NCBI GenBank assembly: GCA_964514215.1
Contig: CAZEPW010000003.1
Coordinates: forward strand, 51,863 to 115,862
Direction of reading: 5' to 3'
Length of the DNA stretch: 64,000 nucleotides
From: CAYQUC01 sp964514215
GTDB lineage: Bacteria > Pseudomonadota > Gammaproteobacteria > UBA6429 > Thiohalophilaceae
Shown here: piece by piece, positions 44,899 to 54,088 of the stretch
How the letters are laid out: every line of letters starts with the position of its first letter
Numbering within the stretch: the first letter of the stretch is position 1
Made by a program: the position numbers and the translations under genes
The notes under the pieces: generated by a model
The model's input: only the letters and a program-made list of their open reading frames with translations
Database searches by the model: none
Told to the model about the DNA's origin: nothing

Positions 44899-45531
44899 AT
44901 GAATACTCGTACTCGCGTTAAATATTGCGGCATCACCAATGTTGATAATGCTGTTTTTGCTGCAAAGTTAGCAGTGGATGCAATTGGCTTGGTTTTTTAT
45001 TCAAAAAGTCCACGTTGCGTGAGTCTCGAGCAAGCTGCCACTATTCTATCGGTATTGCCACCGTTTGTGTCGGTGGTTGGTTTGTTTGTTAATCCTACTT
45101 CTGAAGCGGTAGAACGGGTTTTATCTCAAATTCCCTTAAATTTGTTACAATTTCACGGTGATGAACCGGCAGAATTTTGTAATCGTTTTTCTTTGCCTTA
45201 TATCAAAGCCATCAGAATGGCACCAAATGTGGATGTTTTAACTGAAATTGAACGGTATAATACCGCCTCTGGAATTTTGCTTGATAGCTATCATGATAAA
45301 TATGCTGGCGGTACCGGTGAAACATTTGATTGGTCGAGAGTACCCGATTCATCCGTGATGCCGATTATCCTTGCCGGTGGTTTGAATGTTAATAATGTGG
45401 CGGATGCCATGTTAAAAACTCGACCATACGCAGTTGATGTGAGTAGTGGCATTGAAGTAAGCAAGGGTGTTAAAGATAATACCAAAATGCAGCAATTTAT
45501 GAATGAGGTGAATGTGCTTGGATCAAAATAA
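44899..45531 (+). CDS. trpF: Phosphoribosylanthranilate isomerase TrpF
   Basis: TIM-barrel isomerase for the third committed step of tryptophan synthesis. The catalytic Cys is in VKYCGITN; other motifs are GLVFYSKSPRCVS, LLQFHGDEPAEFC, LLDSY...GGTGETFDW and ILAGGLNVNNV...YAVDVSSGIE. The frame reaches a TTG inside truA, but ATG 44899 (MNTRTRVKYCGIT) is the usual start and gives 210 residues. trpB overlaps its end by 20 bases, so translation of the two is likely coupled. Confidence 0.95.
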   Translation: MNTRTRVKYCGITNVDNAVFAAKLAVDAIGLVFYSKSPRCVSLEQAATILSVLPPFVSVVGLFVNPTSEAVERVLSQIPLNLLQFHGDEPAEFCNRFSLPYIKAIRMAPNVDVLTEIERYNTASGILLDSYHDKYAGGTGETFDWSRVPDSSVMPIILAGGLNVNNVADAMLKTRPYAVDVSSGIEVSKGVKDNTKMQQFMNEVNVLGSK

Positions 45532-46744
45532 GTTTAATAATTTAATTAAAGATTATCAATTACCCGATGATGCCGGTCATTTTGGTGAATATGGTGGTTT
45601 GTTTGTGGCTGAAACGTTAATGGGGCCACTTGATGAATTAAAACAAAGCTACAATCAATATTTAAAAGACCCTGAGTTTTTAAAAGAACTGGATGACGAA
45701 TTACAGCATTATGTTGGACGGCCATCTCCGCTTTATCATGCTAAACGATGGACTGACACTATTGGTGGCGCTCAAATATATTTAAAACGAGAAGATTTAA
45801 ATCATACCGGTGCTCATAAAGTTAACAATACTATCGGTCAAGCATTACTCGCTAAACGCTTGGGTAAAACTCGTATAATCGCCGAAACCGGTGCCGGGCA
45901 ACACGGTGTTGCGACGGCAACCGTGGCTACGCGTTTGGGCTTAGAGTGCGTTATTTATATGGGTGCTGAAGATATTCGACGACAGGCATTAAATGTTTAT
46001 CGAATGAAATTATTAGGCGCGACAGTGGTACCGGTTGAATCAGGTTCTAAAACATTAAAAGATGCCTTAAATGAAGCGATGCGCGATTGGGTTGCGAATG
46101 TTGATAATACTTTTTATATCATCGGCACCGTTGCCGGACCTCACCCTTACCCAGCGATGGTTCGAGATTTTCAAGCAATTATTGGCCGTGAAGCAAAAAC
46201 GCAAATTATGGAACAGGCAGGGTGTTTACCCAATGCGTTAGTGGCTTGTATTGGTGGCGGCTCAAATGCCATCGGATTATTTTATCCCTTTATTAAAGAT
46301 GCTTCGGTGGCTTTATACGGTGTCGAAGCCGCAGGTGAGGGTATCGAAACCGGACATCATGCCGCGGCACTATGCGCGGGTCGTCCTGGTGTGTTACACG
46401 GTAATCGAACTTATTTAATTGAAGATGATAATGGTCAAATTATACCAACCCATTCGATTTCGGCTGGATTAGATTATCCGGGGGTTGGGCCTGAGCACGC
46501 TTGGTTGAAAGACTGTGGCAGAGCAAATTATGTCTCAGTAACGGATAAAGAAGCATTACAAGGTTTTCATGATTTAACACTGTTGGAAGGAATTTTGCCG
46601 GCATTGGAATCGAGTCATGCCTTGGCATATACCACTAAATTAGCCAAATCAATGAACCAAGATGAAATAATTATTGTGAATTTGTCGGGGCGTGGTGATA
46701 AAGATATTCATACTGTTGCGGAGTATGAGGGAATTGATTTATGA
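45512..46744 (+). CDS. trpB: Tryptophan synthase beta subunit TrpB
   Basis: PLP enzyme joining indole and serine. The cofactor Lys is residue 103 in HTGAHKVNN; ETGAGQHGVATATVA, the phosphate-binding GGGSNAIG and LSGRGDKD near the C-terminus are intact. GAGGTGA just before 45512 supports the ATG that overlaps trpF. The 410-residue length is normal. Its stop overlaps the trpA start as ATGA. Confidence 0.97.
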   Translation: MCLDQNKFNNLIKDYQLPDDAGHFGEYGGLFVAETLMGPLDELKQSYNQYLKDPEFLKELDDELQHYVGRPSPLYHAKRWTDTIGGAQIYLKREDLNHTGAHKVNNTIGQALLAKRLGKTRIIAETGAGQHGVATATVATRLGLECVIYMGAEDIRRQALNVYRMKLLGATVVPVESGSKTLKDALNEAMRDWVANVDNTFYIIGTVAGPHPYPAMVRDFQAIIGREAKTQIMEQAGCLPNALVACIGGGSNAIGLFYPFIKDASVALYGVEAAGEGIETGHHAAALCAGRPGVLHGNRTYLIEDDNGQIIPTHSISAGLDYPGVGPEHAWLKDCGRANYVSVTDKEALQGFHDLTLLEGILPALESSHALAYTTKLAKSMNQDEIIIVNLSGRGDKDIHTVAEYEGIDL

Positions 46745-47553
46745 CTCAATCCAATCGTTTGGCGGCGTGCTTTACTAATCTAAAAGAATCGAATAAAACA
46801 GCCTTGGTGCCTTATATCGCGGCTGGTGATCCGGGTCTGGATATGACCGTACCACTAATGCACTCGATGGTTGAAGCGGGTGCAAATATTATTGAGCTGG
46901 GAGTACCCTTTTCTGATCCAATGGCCGATGGTCCGGTTATTCAACGAGCCACCGAACGCGCACTTAAATTTGATACCAGTTTGACGGATGTTTTTGAAAT
47001 GGTTCGATCCTTTCGTCAAAAAGACAATATTACTCCTATTATCTTAATGGGATATTTAAACCCGGTTGAAGTGATGGGTTATGAGTCGTTTATTTCAGAG
47101 GCGGTGGCCGCTGGTGTTGACGGTGTTTTAACCGTGGATCTACCGCCGGAAGAAGGGCAAGAGTTTACCTCAATATGTGCAACTCACGGCTTGGATCCTA
47201 TCTACCTCATCGCTCCAACAACCTCACCTGAGCGCATGAAAATGATCAATGGTTTTGCTAGTGGCTTTGTTTATTATGTCTCGATAAAAGGTGTGACAGG
47301 CGCTGCTAATATCGATGTCCAAGAAGTTAGCTCTAGAGTCGATAGTATTCGGAAATACATTGAATTACCGGTAGGTGTTGGCTTTGGTATTAAAGATGCG
47401 GCAACAGCAGCTAAAATAGCTAAAAATGCTGATGCTGTTGTTATCGGTAGTGCAATAATTAAACTAATTGAGGATAATTTACATGCACCAACTAAGATTA
47501 TTCAACAGATATCGGCTTTTTTAACTGATATTCGTCAAGCGCTGGATAATTAA
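46741..47553 (+). CDS. trpA: Tryptophan synthase alpha subunit TrpA
   Basis: Cleaves indole-glycerol phosphate and channels indole to TrpB. The catalytic Glu is in IELGVPFSDPMADGPVIQ; VDGVLTVDLPPEE, YLIAPTTSPERM and VGFGIKDA are typical. The 270-residue length is standard. The remaining trp genes (trpE, G, D, C) are not here, as is usual where trpFBA forms a separate operon. No convincing terminator follows. Confidence 0.97.
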   Translation: MTQSNRLAACFTNLKESNKTALVPYIAAGDPGLDMTVPLMHSMVEAGANIIELGVPFSDPMADGPVIQRATERALKFDTSLTDVFEMVRSFRQKDNITPIILMGYLNPVEVMGYESFISEAVAAGVDGVLTVDLPPEEGQEFTSICATHGLDPIYLIAPTTSPERMKMINGFASGFVYYVSIKGVTGAANIDVQEVSSRVDSIRKYIELPVGVGFGIKDAATAAKIAKNADAVVIGSAIIKLIEDNLHAPTKIIQQISAFLTDIRQALDN

Positions 47554-47645
47554 GTTGTTGTAATATAACAACTATTGAATAATACTTGATGTTATTTCTA
47601 GTCGGGTTATTATTCCATATATATTGTATATAGAAAGGATATGAG

Positions 47646-48521
47646 ATGAATTGGTTTACAAAATTGCTTCCCAGTCAAATTCGAACTGAAGCGGGCAACA
47701 AAAAGAGTATACCAGAAGGTTTGTGGACGAAATGTAATAGCTGTAGTGCAGTATTATATCGAGCTGAACTTGAACGAAACCACGATGTTTGTCCAAAATG
47801 TGATAGTCATATGCGTCTTAATGCCAGAAGACGAATTTCCGGTTTTCTTGATGAGCAAAACCAACACGAAATAGCGTCTAATTTGGCACCTATTGATATA
47901 CTAAAATTTAAAGATATTAAAAAATATAAAGATCGAATTACCTCAGCACAAAAGACCACCAATGAGAAAGATGCATTAATTGCCATTGAAGGTGAATTAA
48001 AAGGAATACCGGTTGTTACGATTGCTTTTGAATTTAAATTCATGGGTGGCTCAATGGGCAGTGTTGTTGGTGAGCGCTTTATCCGTGCGGCTAATATTTG
48101 TTTAGAAAAAAATATTCCGTTAGTTTGTTTTTCTGCCAGTGGTGGTGCTCGAATGCAAGAAGCATTGTTTTCATTAATGCAAATGGCTAAGACCAGCGCT
48201 GTAATAGCAAAACTTAAAGATGCCGGTATTCCATTTATCTCTGTGCTAACTGATCCTACCATGGGCGGTGTATCTGCTAGTTTCGCCATGTTAGGTGATA
48301 TCAATATTGGTGAACCAAATGCCTTAATCGGTTTTGCTGGCCCACGCGTTATCGAACAAACTGTTCGAGAAACGTTGCCCGAAGGTTTTCAGCGTAGCGA
48401 GTTTTTATTAGCTCATGGTGCTATTGATATGATTATTGATAGACGTGATATGCGAGATAAAATTGCAAGTCTACTGTCGATGATGACACATCAAGAGCTA
48501 ATAGTAGCAGTTCAGGCGTAA
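47646..48521 (+). CDS. accD: Acetyl-CoA carboxylase carboxyltransferase beta subunit AccD
   Basis: Beta half of the carboxyltransferase that makes malonyl-CoA for fatty acid synthesis. The N-terminal zinc ribbon is C-N-S-C ... C-P-K-C (WTKCNSCSAVLYRAELER; VCPKCDSHMRL). The CoA/biotin-binding core includes FMGGSMGSVVGERF, FSASGGARMQEA and DPTMGGVSASFAMLGD. The 291-residue length is typical. GAAAGGA precedes the ATG. It begins the accD-folC-dedD-cvpA-purF series conserved in many gammaproteobacteria. Confidence 0.97.
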   Translation: MNWFTKLLPSQIRTEAGNKKSIPEGLWTKCNSCSAVLYRAELERNHDVCPKCDSHMRLNARRRISGFLDEQNQHEIASNLAPIDILKFKDIKKYKDRITSAQKTTNEKDALIAIEGELKGIPVVTIAFEFKFMGGSMGSVVGERFIRAANICLEKNIPLVCFSASGGARMQEALFSLMQMAKTSAVIAKLKDAGIPFISVLTDPTMGGVSASFAMLGDINIGEPNALIGFAGPRVIEQTVRETLPEGFQRSEFLLAHGAIDMIIDRRDMRDKIASLLSMMTHQELIVAVQA

Positions 48522-48548
48522 ATACCTCTATTATTTACTTATCGCAAC

Positions 48549-49829
48549 ATGCGATTTAATACACTATCTGAATGGTTAAGCTGGCAAGAAACTTGTCATC
48601 CCTCTGAGATTGATTTGGGTTTAGAACGTGTGCTGACGGTTTATAAACGTTTAGCGACTGAGCCCGTTGCTAAAACGGTTATTACCGTGGCAGGAACTAA
48701 TGGCAAGGGTTCGAGTATTTGTTTTATGGAGAATATCCTGCGTAGTGCAGGTTATTCTGTTGCAAGTTATACCTCTCCGCATTTATTTCACTACAATGAA
48801 CGAATACAAATAAACGGTATCGCAGTTACTGATCAAGCTTTATGTCAGGTATTTGAGAAAATCGATCAGGCTAGAGCTGATACATCAATCACGTATTTTG
48901 AGTTTGGTACCTTAGCGGCATTACTGCTAATGGCTGAACAAAATCTTGATATTGCTATTCTGGAAGTTGGGTTAGGCGGCCGCTTAGATGCGGTGAATAT
49001 CCTCGATGCCGATATAGCCTTAATTACCGCAATCGATATTGATCATGAGGCTTGGCTAGGTAACGATAGAGAGCTTATAGCGGTAGAAAAAGCGGGTATT
49101 ATGCGCGAGCTAAAACCCATTGTATGTAGTGATGCTGTTGCACCACAATCTATTTTAAGATGCGCGAAACAAATTAATGCCCAACTCTATCGTTTAGCAA
49201 CAGAGTTTAGCTATGAAATTAACGAATTATCATGGGATTGGAATGGGCCATCGAAAACTCGATATTCTTTGCCATTTTTACCGATTAAGGGTAAGCATCA
49301 ATATAATAATATTGCAGGGGTGTTAATGGTTTTAGAATTATTGAATCAAAATTATCCTATTTCACAAAACCAGCTTCGTGAAGGTATATTGTCGAGTTCG
49401 ATTCAAGGTAGACTGGAAAATATTCCAGGAAAAATAAATACCATTATTGATGTTGCTCATAACCCTCAAGCAACGCGTGTATTAGCAGACTATTTATCAG
49501 AAAACTCATGTACTGGTGATATTCGGATTGTAACGGCGATGATGGCAGACAAAAATATTCAAGCTATTGTAAATGAATTAACTAACAAATGTACGGCTTG
49601 GTATGTTACTGATTTACCCAATGAACGAGCCGTTTCAGCTGATCATTTAAGCGATATCATTAAGCAACTTGATGTTGATTCTCATTGTTTTGCCCATACA
49701 TCTGCATTACAAGCATATCAACATGCGCTTAGTGACAGCCAAGAAAATGATCAAATCGTAATTTTTGGCTCCTTCTATTTAATTCAAGCGCTTCAAACTG
49801 AATTATTTAGAACTAGGGAATTAAGTTAA
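48549..49829 (+). CDS. folC: Dihydrofolate/folylpolyglutamate synthase FolC
   Basis: ATP-dependent ligase adding glutamate to dihydropteroate and folates. Mur-ligase-like fold: P-loop VAGTNGKGSSICFMENIL, SYTSPHLFHYNERIQING, EVGLGGRLDAVN and IDVAHNPQATRVL. The 426-residue length fits. No clear ribosome binding site before the ATG at 48549; the accD stop is 27 bases upstream. Works with FolD at the other end of the window in one-carbon metabolism. Confidence 0.95.
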   Translation: MRFNTLSEWLSWQETCHPSEIDLGLERVLTVYKRLATEPVAKTVITVAGTNGKGSSICFMENILRSAGYSVASYTSPHLFHYNERIQINGIAVTDQALCQVFEKIDQARADTSITYFEFGTLAALLLMAEQNLDIAILEVGLGGRLDAVNILDADIALITAIDIDHEAWLGNDRELIAVEKAGIMRELKPIVCSDAVAPQSILRCAKQINAQLYRLATEFSYEINELSWDWNGPSKTRYSLPFLPIKGKHQYNNIAGVLMVLELLNQNYPISQNQLREGILSSSIQGRLENIPGKINTIIDVAHNPQATRVLADYLSENSCTGDIRIVTAMMADKNIQAIVNELTNKCTAWYVTDLPNERAVSADHLSDIIKQLDVDSHCFAHTSALQAYQHALSDSQENDQIVIFGSFYLIQALQTELFRTRELS

Positions 49830-49890
49830 CAGTTGATATAATAAAATATGGAATTAAACGTAAAATGCTAATGATAAATTTAGGTGTTTA

Positions 49891-50577
49891 ATGAACGAAA
49901 GTGACTTTAAGCAAAGAATGATAGGTGCGATAGTGCTGGTTGCACTTGGTGTCATATTTATTCCTATTTTACTCAATGGTGAAGCTGATGATGGTATGCC
50001 GTTATTTGGAAGTAATATTCCTGAATATCATAAATCCATTACCAACATGAAACCTATTGATGTTAGCAGTAATCTAACACCGGCTAAAACTAAATTAATT
50101 GAGACAATTGTTGTTGATGAATTAAGTCCTAATATTATTGAGCAAAAAAAGTCGAACCAAGATAAAGTTATTGACAATATAAATATTAGTGATTCAGAGA
50201 AGACAAGTTTAGTTCAAAAAGATGTTTTAAAAAAAGATATAGTAGCTAAACTCATAGCTAAAAATAGTAAACAAAGCAGTGATATTAGTGCAAAAAATTC
50301 TATTGTCGCGACAAAAACTGCTCCAAAAAAATTAAAAGCAGTTACTTGGGTTATTCAAGTAGGCAGTTTTTCAAACAAAAAAAATGCGATAGCTTTACAG
50401 AATAAGTTACGTAAAAGAAAATACCATGCTTTTGTAGAAGCTGTTACTAAACTCTCTGTCACCAGCTACCGGGTTCGAATTGGTCCTGATGTTAAAAAAG
50501 AGACCTCGGAAAAAACGCAAAAACGTTTAAAGAAAGAAATGCGCATTAAAGGTATTGTTATGCAGTATAAAAGCTAA
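49891..50577 (+). CDS. dedD: SPOR-domain membrane protein (DedD-like)
   Basis: A single N-terminal membrane helix (about 11-30, MIGAIVLVALGVIFIPILL), a Lys/Ser-rich periplasmic linker, and a C-terminal SPOR domain (about 147-225: VTWVIQVGSFSNKKNAIALQNKL, YRVRIGPDVKK). SPOR domains bind glycan strands lacking stem peptides at the division site. Position between folC and cvpA matches dedD. A role at the septum is inferred from the family. Confidence 0.88.
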   Translation: MNESDFKQRMIGAIVLVALGVIFIPILLNGEADDGMPLFGSNIPEYHKSITNMKPIDVSSNLTPAKTKLIETIVVDELSPNIIEQKKSNQDKVIDNINISDSEKTSLVQKDVLKKDIVAKLIAKNSKQSSDISAKNSIVATKTAPKKLKAVTWVIQVGSFSNKKNAIALQNKLRKRKYHAFVEAVTKLSVTSYRVRIGPDVKKETSEKTQKRLKKEMRIKGIVMQYKS

Positions 50578-50615
50578 CACTGATTTATTTAATAAAAATA
50601 CGAGTATTTAATAGA

Positions 50616-51086
50616 ATGTTAATAATCGATTATGTCATTATAGGAATTATTATTGCCTCAACCTTAATTAGTATCATTCGAGGTTTTGTTAAAGAAGCCT
50701 TATCTTTGATTGGATTAGTCTTGGCTGGGTTTATCGCATACTTTTTTTCAGATGGCTTTGCTGATTTATTTTTGACATCAATATCGGATGCAACTATTAG
50801 AGGTTTAATAGCTGCAGTTATTCTTTTAGTTTTAACTTTGGTTGTTTCCGGTGTCGTTAATTTTTTTGCAGGACAACTAGTGAGGCGAACTGGATTGTCG
50901 GGAACTGATCGATTCATTGGTGTTATTTTTGGGTTGTTACGGGGGGTTGTTTTTGTAACGGTTGTGGTTTTAATCGCAATTCAATTAGTCACAACTCCTA
51001 AATTAAATCAAATTACGTGGTGGCATGAATCAATTGTGATTCAAAATTTTCAGGCCTTGGCAATTTGGTTTAAAGATATTTTTTAA
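50616..51086 (+). CDS. cvpA: CvpA family inner-membrane protein
   Basis: A 156-residue protein with four hydrophobic segments, opening DYVIIGIIIASTLISIIRGF and with the conserved FVKEALSLIGLVLAGFIAYFF region, then GLSGTDRFIGVIFGLLRGVV. CvpA was named for colicin V production in E. coli and is widely found before purF; its molecular function is not settled. It is 33 bases upstream of purF and probably in the same operon. Confidence 0.92.
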   Translation: MLIIDYVIIGIIIASTLISIIRGFVKEALSLIGLVLAGFIAYFFSDGFADLFLTSISDATIRGLIAAVILLVLTLVVSGVVNFFAGQLVRRTGLSGTDRFIGVIFGLLRGVVFVTVVVLIAIQLVTTPKLNQITWWHESIVIQNFQALAIWFKDIF

Positions 51087-51119
51087 TATTATTTTAGCTT
51101 TTTTACGAGTGACATTATT

Positions 51120-52628
51120 ATGTGTGGAATAATTGGTATCGTTTCAAAAAATCCTGTTAACCAAGCGTTGTATGATGGTTTAACTGTTTTACAACATCGG
51201 GGACAAGATGCAGCCGGAATCGTTACTTATGATAAAGGCCGGTTTCGATTGCGTAAGGCTAACGGTTTAGTTCGTGATGTATTTCGAACCAAGCACATGT
51301 TACGTTTATCCGGTACGTTGGGAATTGGGCATGTTCGTTATCCTACCGCCGGTTGTTCCTCTTCAGCAGAAGCGCAACCGTTTTATGTTAATTCACCTTA
51401 TGGAATCACACTTGCACATAATGGCAATTTAACGAACGCACATGAGTTAAAAGACGATTTGCTTCGAACCGATCGGCGGCATTTAAACACAGATTCTGAT
51501 ACTGAGGTTTTGTTAAATGTTTTTGCGCATGAACTGCAAGAAGCAAAAAAATTAAACATTGATCATAATGATGTTTTTGATGCAATCGAAAATGTTCATA
51601 ATCGTGTCAAAGGCGCTTATGCTGTTGTCGCGCTTATTGCTGGTGTCGGTATTGTCGCATTTAGAGATATTCACGGTATTCGACCCGTGGTGTATGGCAA
51701 GAAAACTACTGCTACCGGTATTGACTATATGATAGCGTCTGAAAGTGTCGCATTAGATGCTTTAGGATTTGAATTGATTGCAGATATTGCTCCCGGTGAA
51801 GCGGTGTTTATTAGTATGGAAGGGGAATTATATACTAAGCAATGTGCTAAAGATGTAGAGTTAAGCCCGTGTATCTTTGAGCACGTGTATTTCGCGCGAC
51901 CTGATTCTATTATTGATGGCATTTCGGTTTACAAAGCACGATTAAGCATGGGCGAATTTTTAGCGCGCAAAATAATGTGTGAATTTCCTGAAAATGATAT
52001 TGATGTTGTTATTCCAATTCCTGAATCCAGTTTAACTTCAGCTCTGGAGTTGGCAAATGTTCTTAATATTAAATATCGAAATGGTTTTATTAAAAACCGA
52101 TATATCGGCCGTACATTTATCATGCCCGGACAAAAGGAACGTAAAAAATCAGTGCGTCAAAAATTAAACGCAATTGGCTTAGAGTTTGAAGGTAAAAATG
52201 TATTATTAGTTGATGATTCTATTGTTCGGGGAACAACTTCACAACAAATAATTCAAATGGCGCGCGATGCTGGCGCTAAAAAAGTTTATTTTGCTTCAGC
52301 AGCACCACCGGTTAGTTATCAAAATGTTTATGGTATTGATATGCCTTCAACTAAAGAGTTAATTGGTCATAATCGAACCGTAGAAGAAATACGGTTAGCC
52401 ATTGGCGCCGATTGGCTTATATTTCAAGATATTGATGATTTATTAAAATCGTCTAAACGTGGTAATCCAAAAATAAAACGTTTTGATACCTCGGTATTTG
52501 ATGGTGAATATATAACCGGTGATATCGATAAAAATTATTTAGATGCCCTTGAAAAATCGCGTAATGATAATGCAAAAAATATTATTGAAGAATCGAATGC
52601 GATAATTGAAATGCACAATGATAACTGA
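51120..52628 (+). CDS. purF: Amidophosphoribosyltransferase PurF
   Basis: First committed enzyme of purine synthesis. The N-terminal nucleophile Cys follows the initiator Met (CGIIGIVSKNPV), with the glutaminase segments GIGHVRYPTAGCSSSAEAQPF and LAHNGNLTNA. The phosphoribosyltransferase motif is VLLVDDSIVRGTTSQQI. The 502-residue length is normal. A short hairpin with a T run overlaps its stop. No PurR-like operator was recognised upstream of cvpA. Confidence 0.97.
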   Translation: MCGIIGIVSKNPVNQALYDGLTVLQHRGQDAAGIVTYDKGRFRLRKANGLVRDVFRTKHMLRLSGTLGIGHVRYPTAGCSSSAEAQPFYVNSPYGITLAHNGNLTNAHELKDDLLRTDRRHLNTDSDTEVLLNVFAHELQEAKKLNIDHNDVFDAIENVHNRVKGAYAVVALIAGVGIVAFRDIHGIRPVVYGKKTTATGIDYMIASESVALDALGFELIADIAPGEAVFISMEGELYTKQCAKDVELSPCIFEHVYFARPDSIIDGISVYKARLSMGEFLARKIMCEFPENDIDVVIPIPESSLTSALELANVLNIKYRNGFIKNRYIGRTFIMPGQKERKKSVRQKLNAIGLEFEGKNVLLVDDSIVRGTTSQQIIQMARDAGAKKVYFASAAPPVSYQNVYGIDMPSTKELIGHNRTVEEIRLAIGADWLIFQDIDDLLKSSKRGNPKIKRFDTSVFDGEYITGDIDKNYLDALEKSRNDNAKNIIEESNAIIEMHNDN

Positions 52629-52644
52629 TCTTATCATTATTTTT
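52617..52644 (+). terminator. Possible intrinsic terminator overlapping the purF stop
   Basis: AATGATAA, six-base loop, TTATCATT (8-bp perfect stem), then A and five T residues. The stem is AT-rich and therefore weak, and it contains the last codons of purF. Confidence 0.45.
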
Positions 52645-52865
52645 CATTAATGTGATTTAGATTTAAAATACACTGTTATTATTAATAGCTTTTGTGAATG
52701 AATTACAGTTTTCAGATATTTCTCTAGTATAATTTCGTTTTTAATTTTTTAAAAAAATTATTTAAGTATTAATATAATATTAAAATTTATTTCTTAATAT
52801 TATCTTAAAAATTAATTGCGATGTTTACTGTAACTTATGCAGTAATTTATATTGGGAGTTTATCA

Positions 52866-53870
52866 ATGAAACGTGCTTTTTCGGTTTTAATAACAACATC
52901 TTTATTTTCATTTTGTTTAAATGTCAATTCAAGCCCTCGTTCAAATGAGCCAATCAAACCCATTCCATTAAAAGTTAAGTTTGATAAAGAAAAAGTTGAA
53001 CTCGGAAAGAAATTATTTTTTGAACCAAGGTTGTCGAAATCAGGTTTTATTAGTTGTAATTCTTGTCATAATTTAAGCACCGGAGGCGCTGATAATTTAC
53101 CAAGTTCGATTGGCCATAAATGGCAACTAGGTCCAATAAATTCACCAACGGTGTTAAATGCAAAATATAATCTTGCACAATTTTGGGATGGTCGAGCAAA
53201 AGATTTACAAGAGCAAGCCGCAGGACCCATTGCAAACCCCGGTGAAATGGCTTCTAGTCATAGTGCCGCAATTAATGTTTTAAAATCAATTTCTGCATAT
53301 CAAAAAATGTTTCTCAAAGTATACGGTGATTCTAGTATTACCCGTGATCGTATAACAGATGCAATTGCAGCATTTGAAAAAACATTAACCACACCTAATT
53401 CGAAATTTGATCGTTGGTTACGAGGAGATGACAAGGTATTAACAGCAAATGAAAAACAAGGTTATCAATTATTTAAGGATAAAGGTTGTGTGACTTGCCA
53501 TAACGGCATTGGTGTTGGCGGTGGTTCATTTCAGAAGTTTGGAGTAATTAAGCCATACAGAAAAGATATGGCAAATTTAGGACGTTATACTCAAACAAAA
53601 AAAGAATCCGATAAATTTGTTTTTAAAGTACCGTTGTTGCGTAACATTGAGCTAACAGCACCGTATTTTCATGATGGTAGTACCTGGAGTCTAAATGAAG
53701 CGGTTAACATAATGGCTGAATACCAGCTTGGTGTGAAATTATCTAAAAACGAAAATAACAATATCGTGGCATTTTTAAAAACACTGACGGGTGAACAGCC
53801 TAAGATAATTTACCCGGTTTTGCCTCCATCAAGTGATAGTACGCCCAAACCGGATAGATTAACAAATTAA
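52866..53870 (+). CDS. Dihaem cytochrome c peroxidase (CcpA/MauG family), exported
   Basis: Periplasmic dihaem enzyme, probably reducing hydrogen peroxide with electrons from a c-type cytochrome. Two haem c attachment motifs are present: SCNSCHN in the N-terminal domain and GCVTCHNG in the C-terminal domain, as in bacterial CcpA. GKKLFFEPRLSKSGFISC and FKVPLLRNIELTAPYFHDGS are family signatures. The frame opens at 52821, but ATG 52866 starts a normal signal peptide (MKRAFSVLITTSLFSFCLNV) with GGGAG upstream; 334 residues. MauG-like activity on another protein is the alternative. A strong terminator follows. Confidence 0.9.
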   Translation: MKRAFSVLITTSLFSFCLNVNSSPRSNEPIKPIPLKVKFDKEKVELGKKLFFEPRLSKSGFISCNSCHNLSTGGADNLPSSIGHKWQLGPINSPTVLNAKYNLAQFWDGRAKDLQEQAAGPIANPGEMASSHSAAINVLKSISAYQKMFLKVYGDSSITRDRITDAIAAFEKTLTTPNSKFDRWLRGDDKVLTANEKQGYQLFKDKGCVTCHNGIGVGGGSFQKFGVIKPYRKDMANLGRYTQTKKESDKFVFKVPLLRNIELTAPYFHDGSTWSLNEAVNIMAEYQLGVKLSKNENNNIVAFLKTLTGEQPKIIYPVLPPSSDSTPKPDRLTN

Positions 53871-53885
53871 TGTTATTGCATTAAT

Positions 53886-53924
53886 GTCGGTTGGGGTGAA
53901 AAGAACCCCAACACGACTTTATTT
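53886..53924 (+). terminator. Intrinsic terminator after the dihaem peroxidase gene
   Basis: GTTGGGGT, seven-base loop, ACCCCAAC (8-bp perfect stem, GC-rich), extended below by GTCG/CGAC across a one-base bulge, followed by TTTATTT. Starts 16 bases after the stop codon. Confidence 0.85.
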
Positions 53925-53954
53925 AATGATCTCACTAAATATCATATTATTGTG

Positions 53955-53983
53955 TTGACAGATATATTTGATTAACCTAATAT
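53955..53983 (+). promoter_or_regulatory. Sigma-70 promoter of the metZ leader
   Basis: Perfect -35 TTGACA, 17-base spacer, -10 TAATAT. Transcription would begin near 53990, a few bases before the SAM-II aptamer, which strongly supports both calls. Confidence 0.75.
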
Positions 53984-53997
53984 TTCAATATTGTAAG

Positions 53998-54053
53998 AAA
54001 GCGCCGATTTGTTTCAGCTTGCGGGCGCATTATAAATACAGCTAAAGTGAGGC
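53998..54053 (+). promoter_or_regulatory. SAM-II riboswitch aptamer controlling metZ
   Basis: Matches the SAM-II fold, an H-type pseudoknot binding S-adenosylmethionine. P1 is GCGCC (54001-54005) with GGCGC (54024-54028). The loop begins GATTT, then GTTTCA (54011-54016) can pair with TGAGGC (54048-54053) to form P2. The conserved ATAAAT (54032-54037) and AGCTAAA (54040-54046) segments are in place and agree closely with the metX-leader SAM-II of marine metagenomes that has a known structure. The downstream gene makes homocysteine from O-acylhomoserine, a standard SAM-II target. Confidence 0.88.
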
Positions 54054-54055
54054 CA

Positions 54056-54088
54056 CCTGCTTTAGTGAAAACTGTTGCGGGTTTTTTT
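54056..54088 (+). terminator. Attenuator terminator linked to the SAM-II riboswitch
   Basis: CCTGC (54056-54060) pairs with GCGGG (54077-54081); an inner TAGT/ACTG stem with a GAAA loop tops it, and seven T residues follow. It starts three bases after the aptamer. A second GCGGG lies inside the aptamer at 54021-54025 and could take CCTGC instead, giving an antiterminator when SAM is absent. Confidence 0.75.

Noticed and set aside
47553..47573. AGTTGTT/AACAACT hairpin after trpA as a terminator
   Set aside because: Weak AT-rich stem without a following T run.
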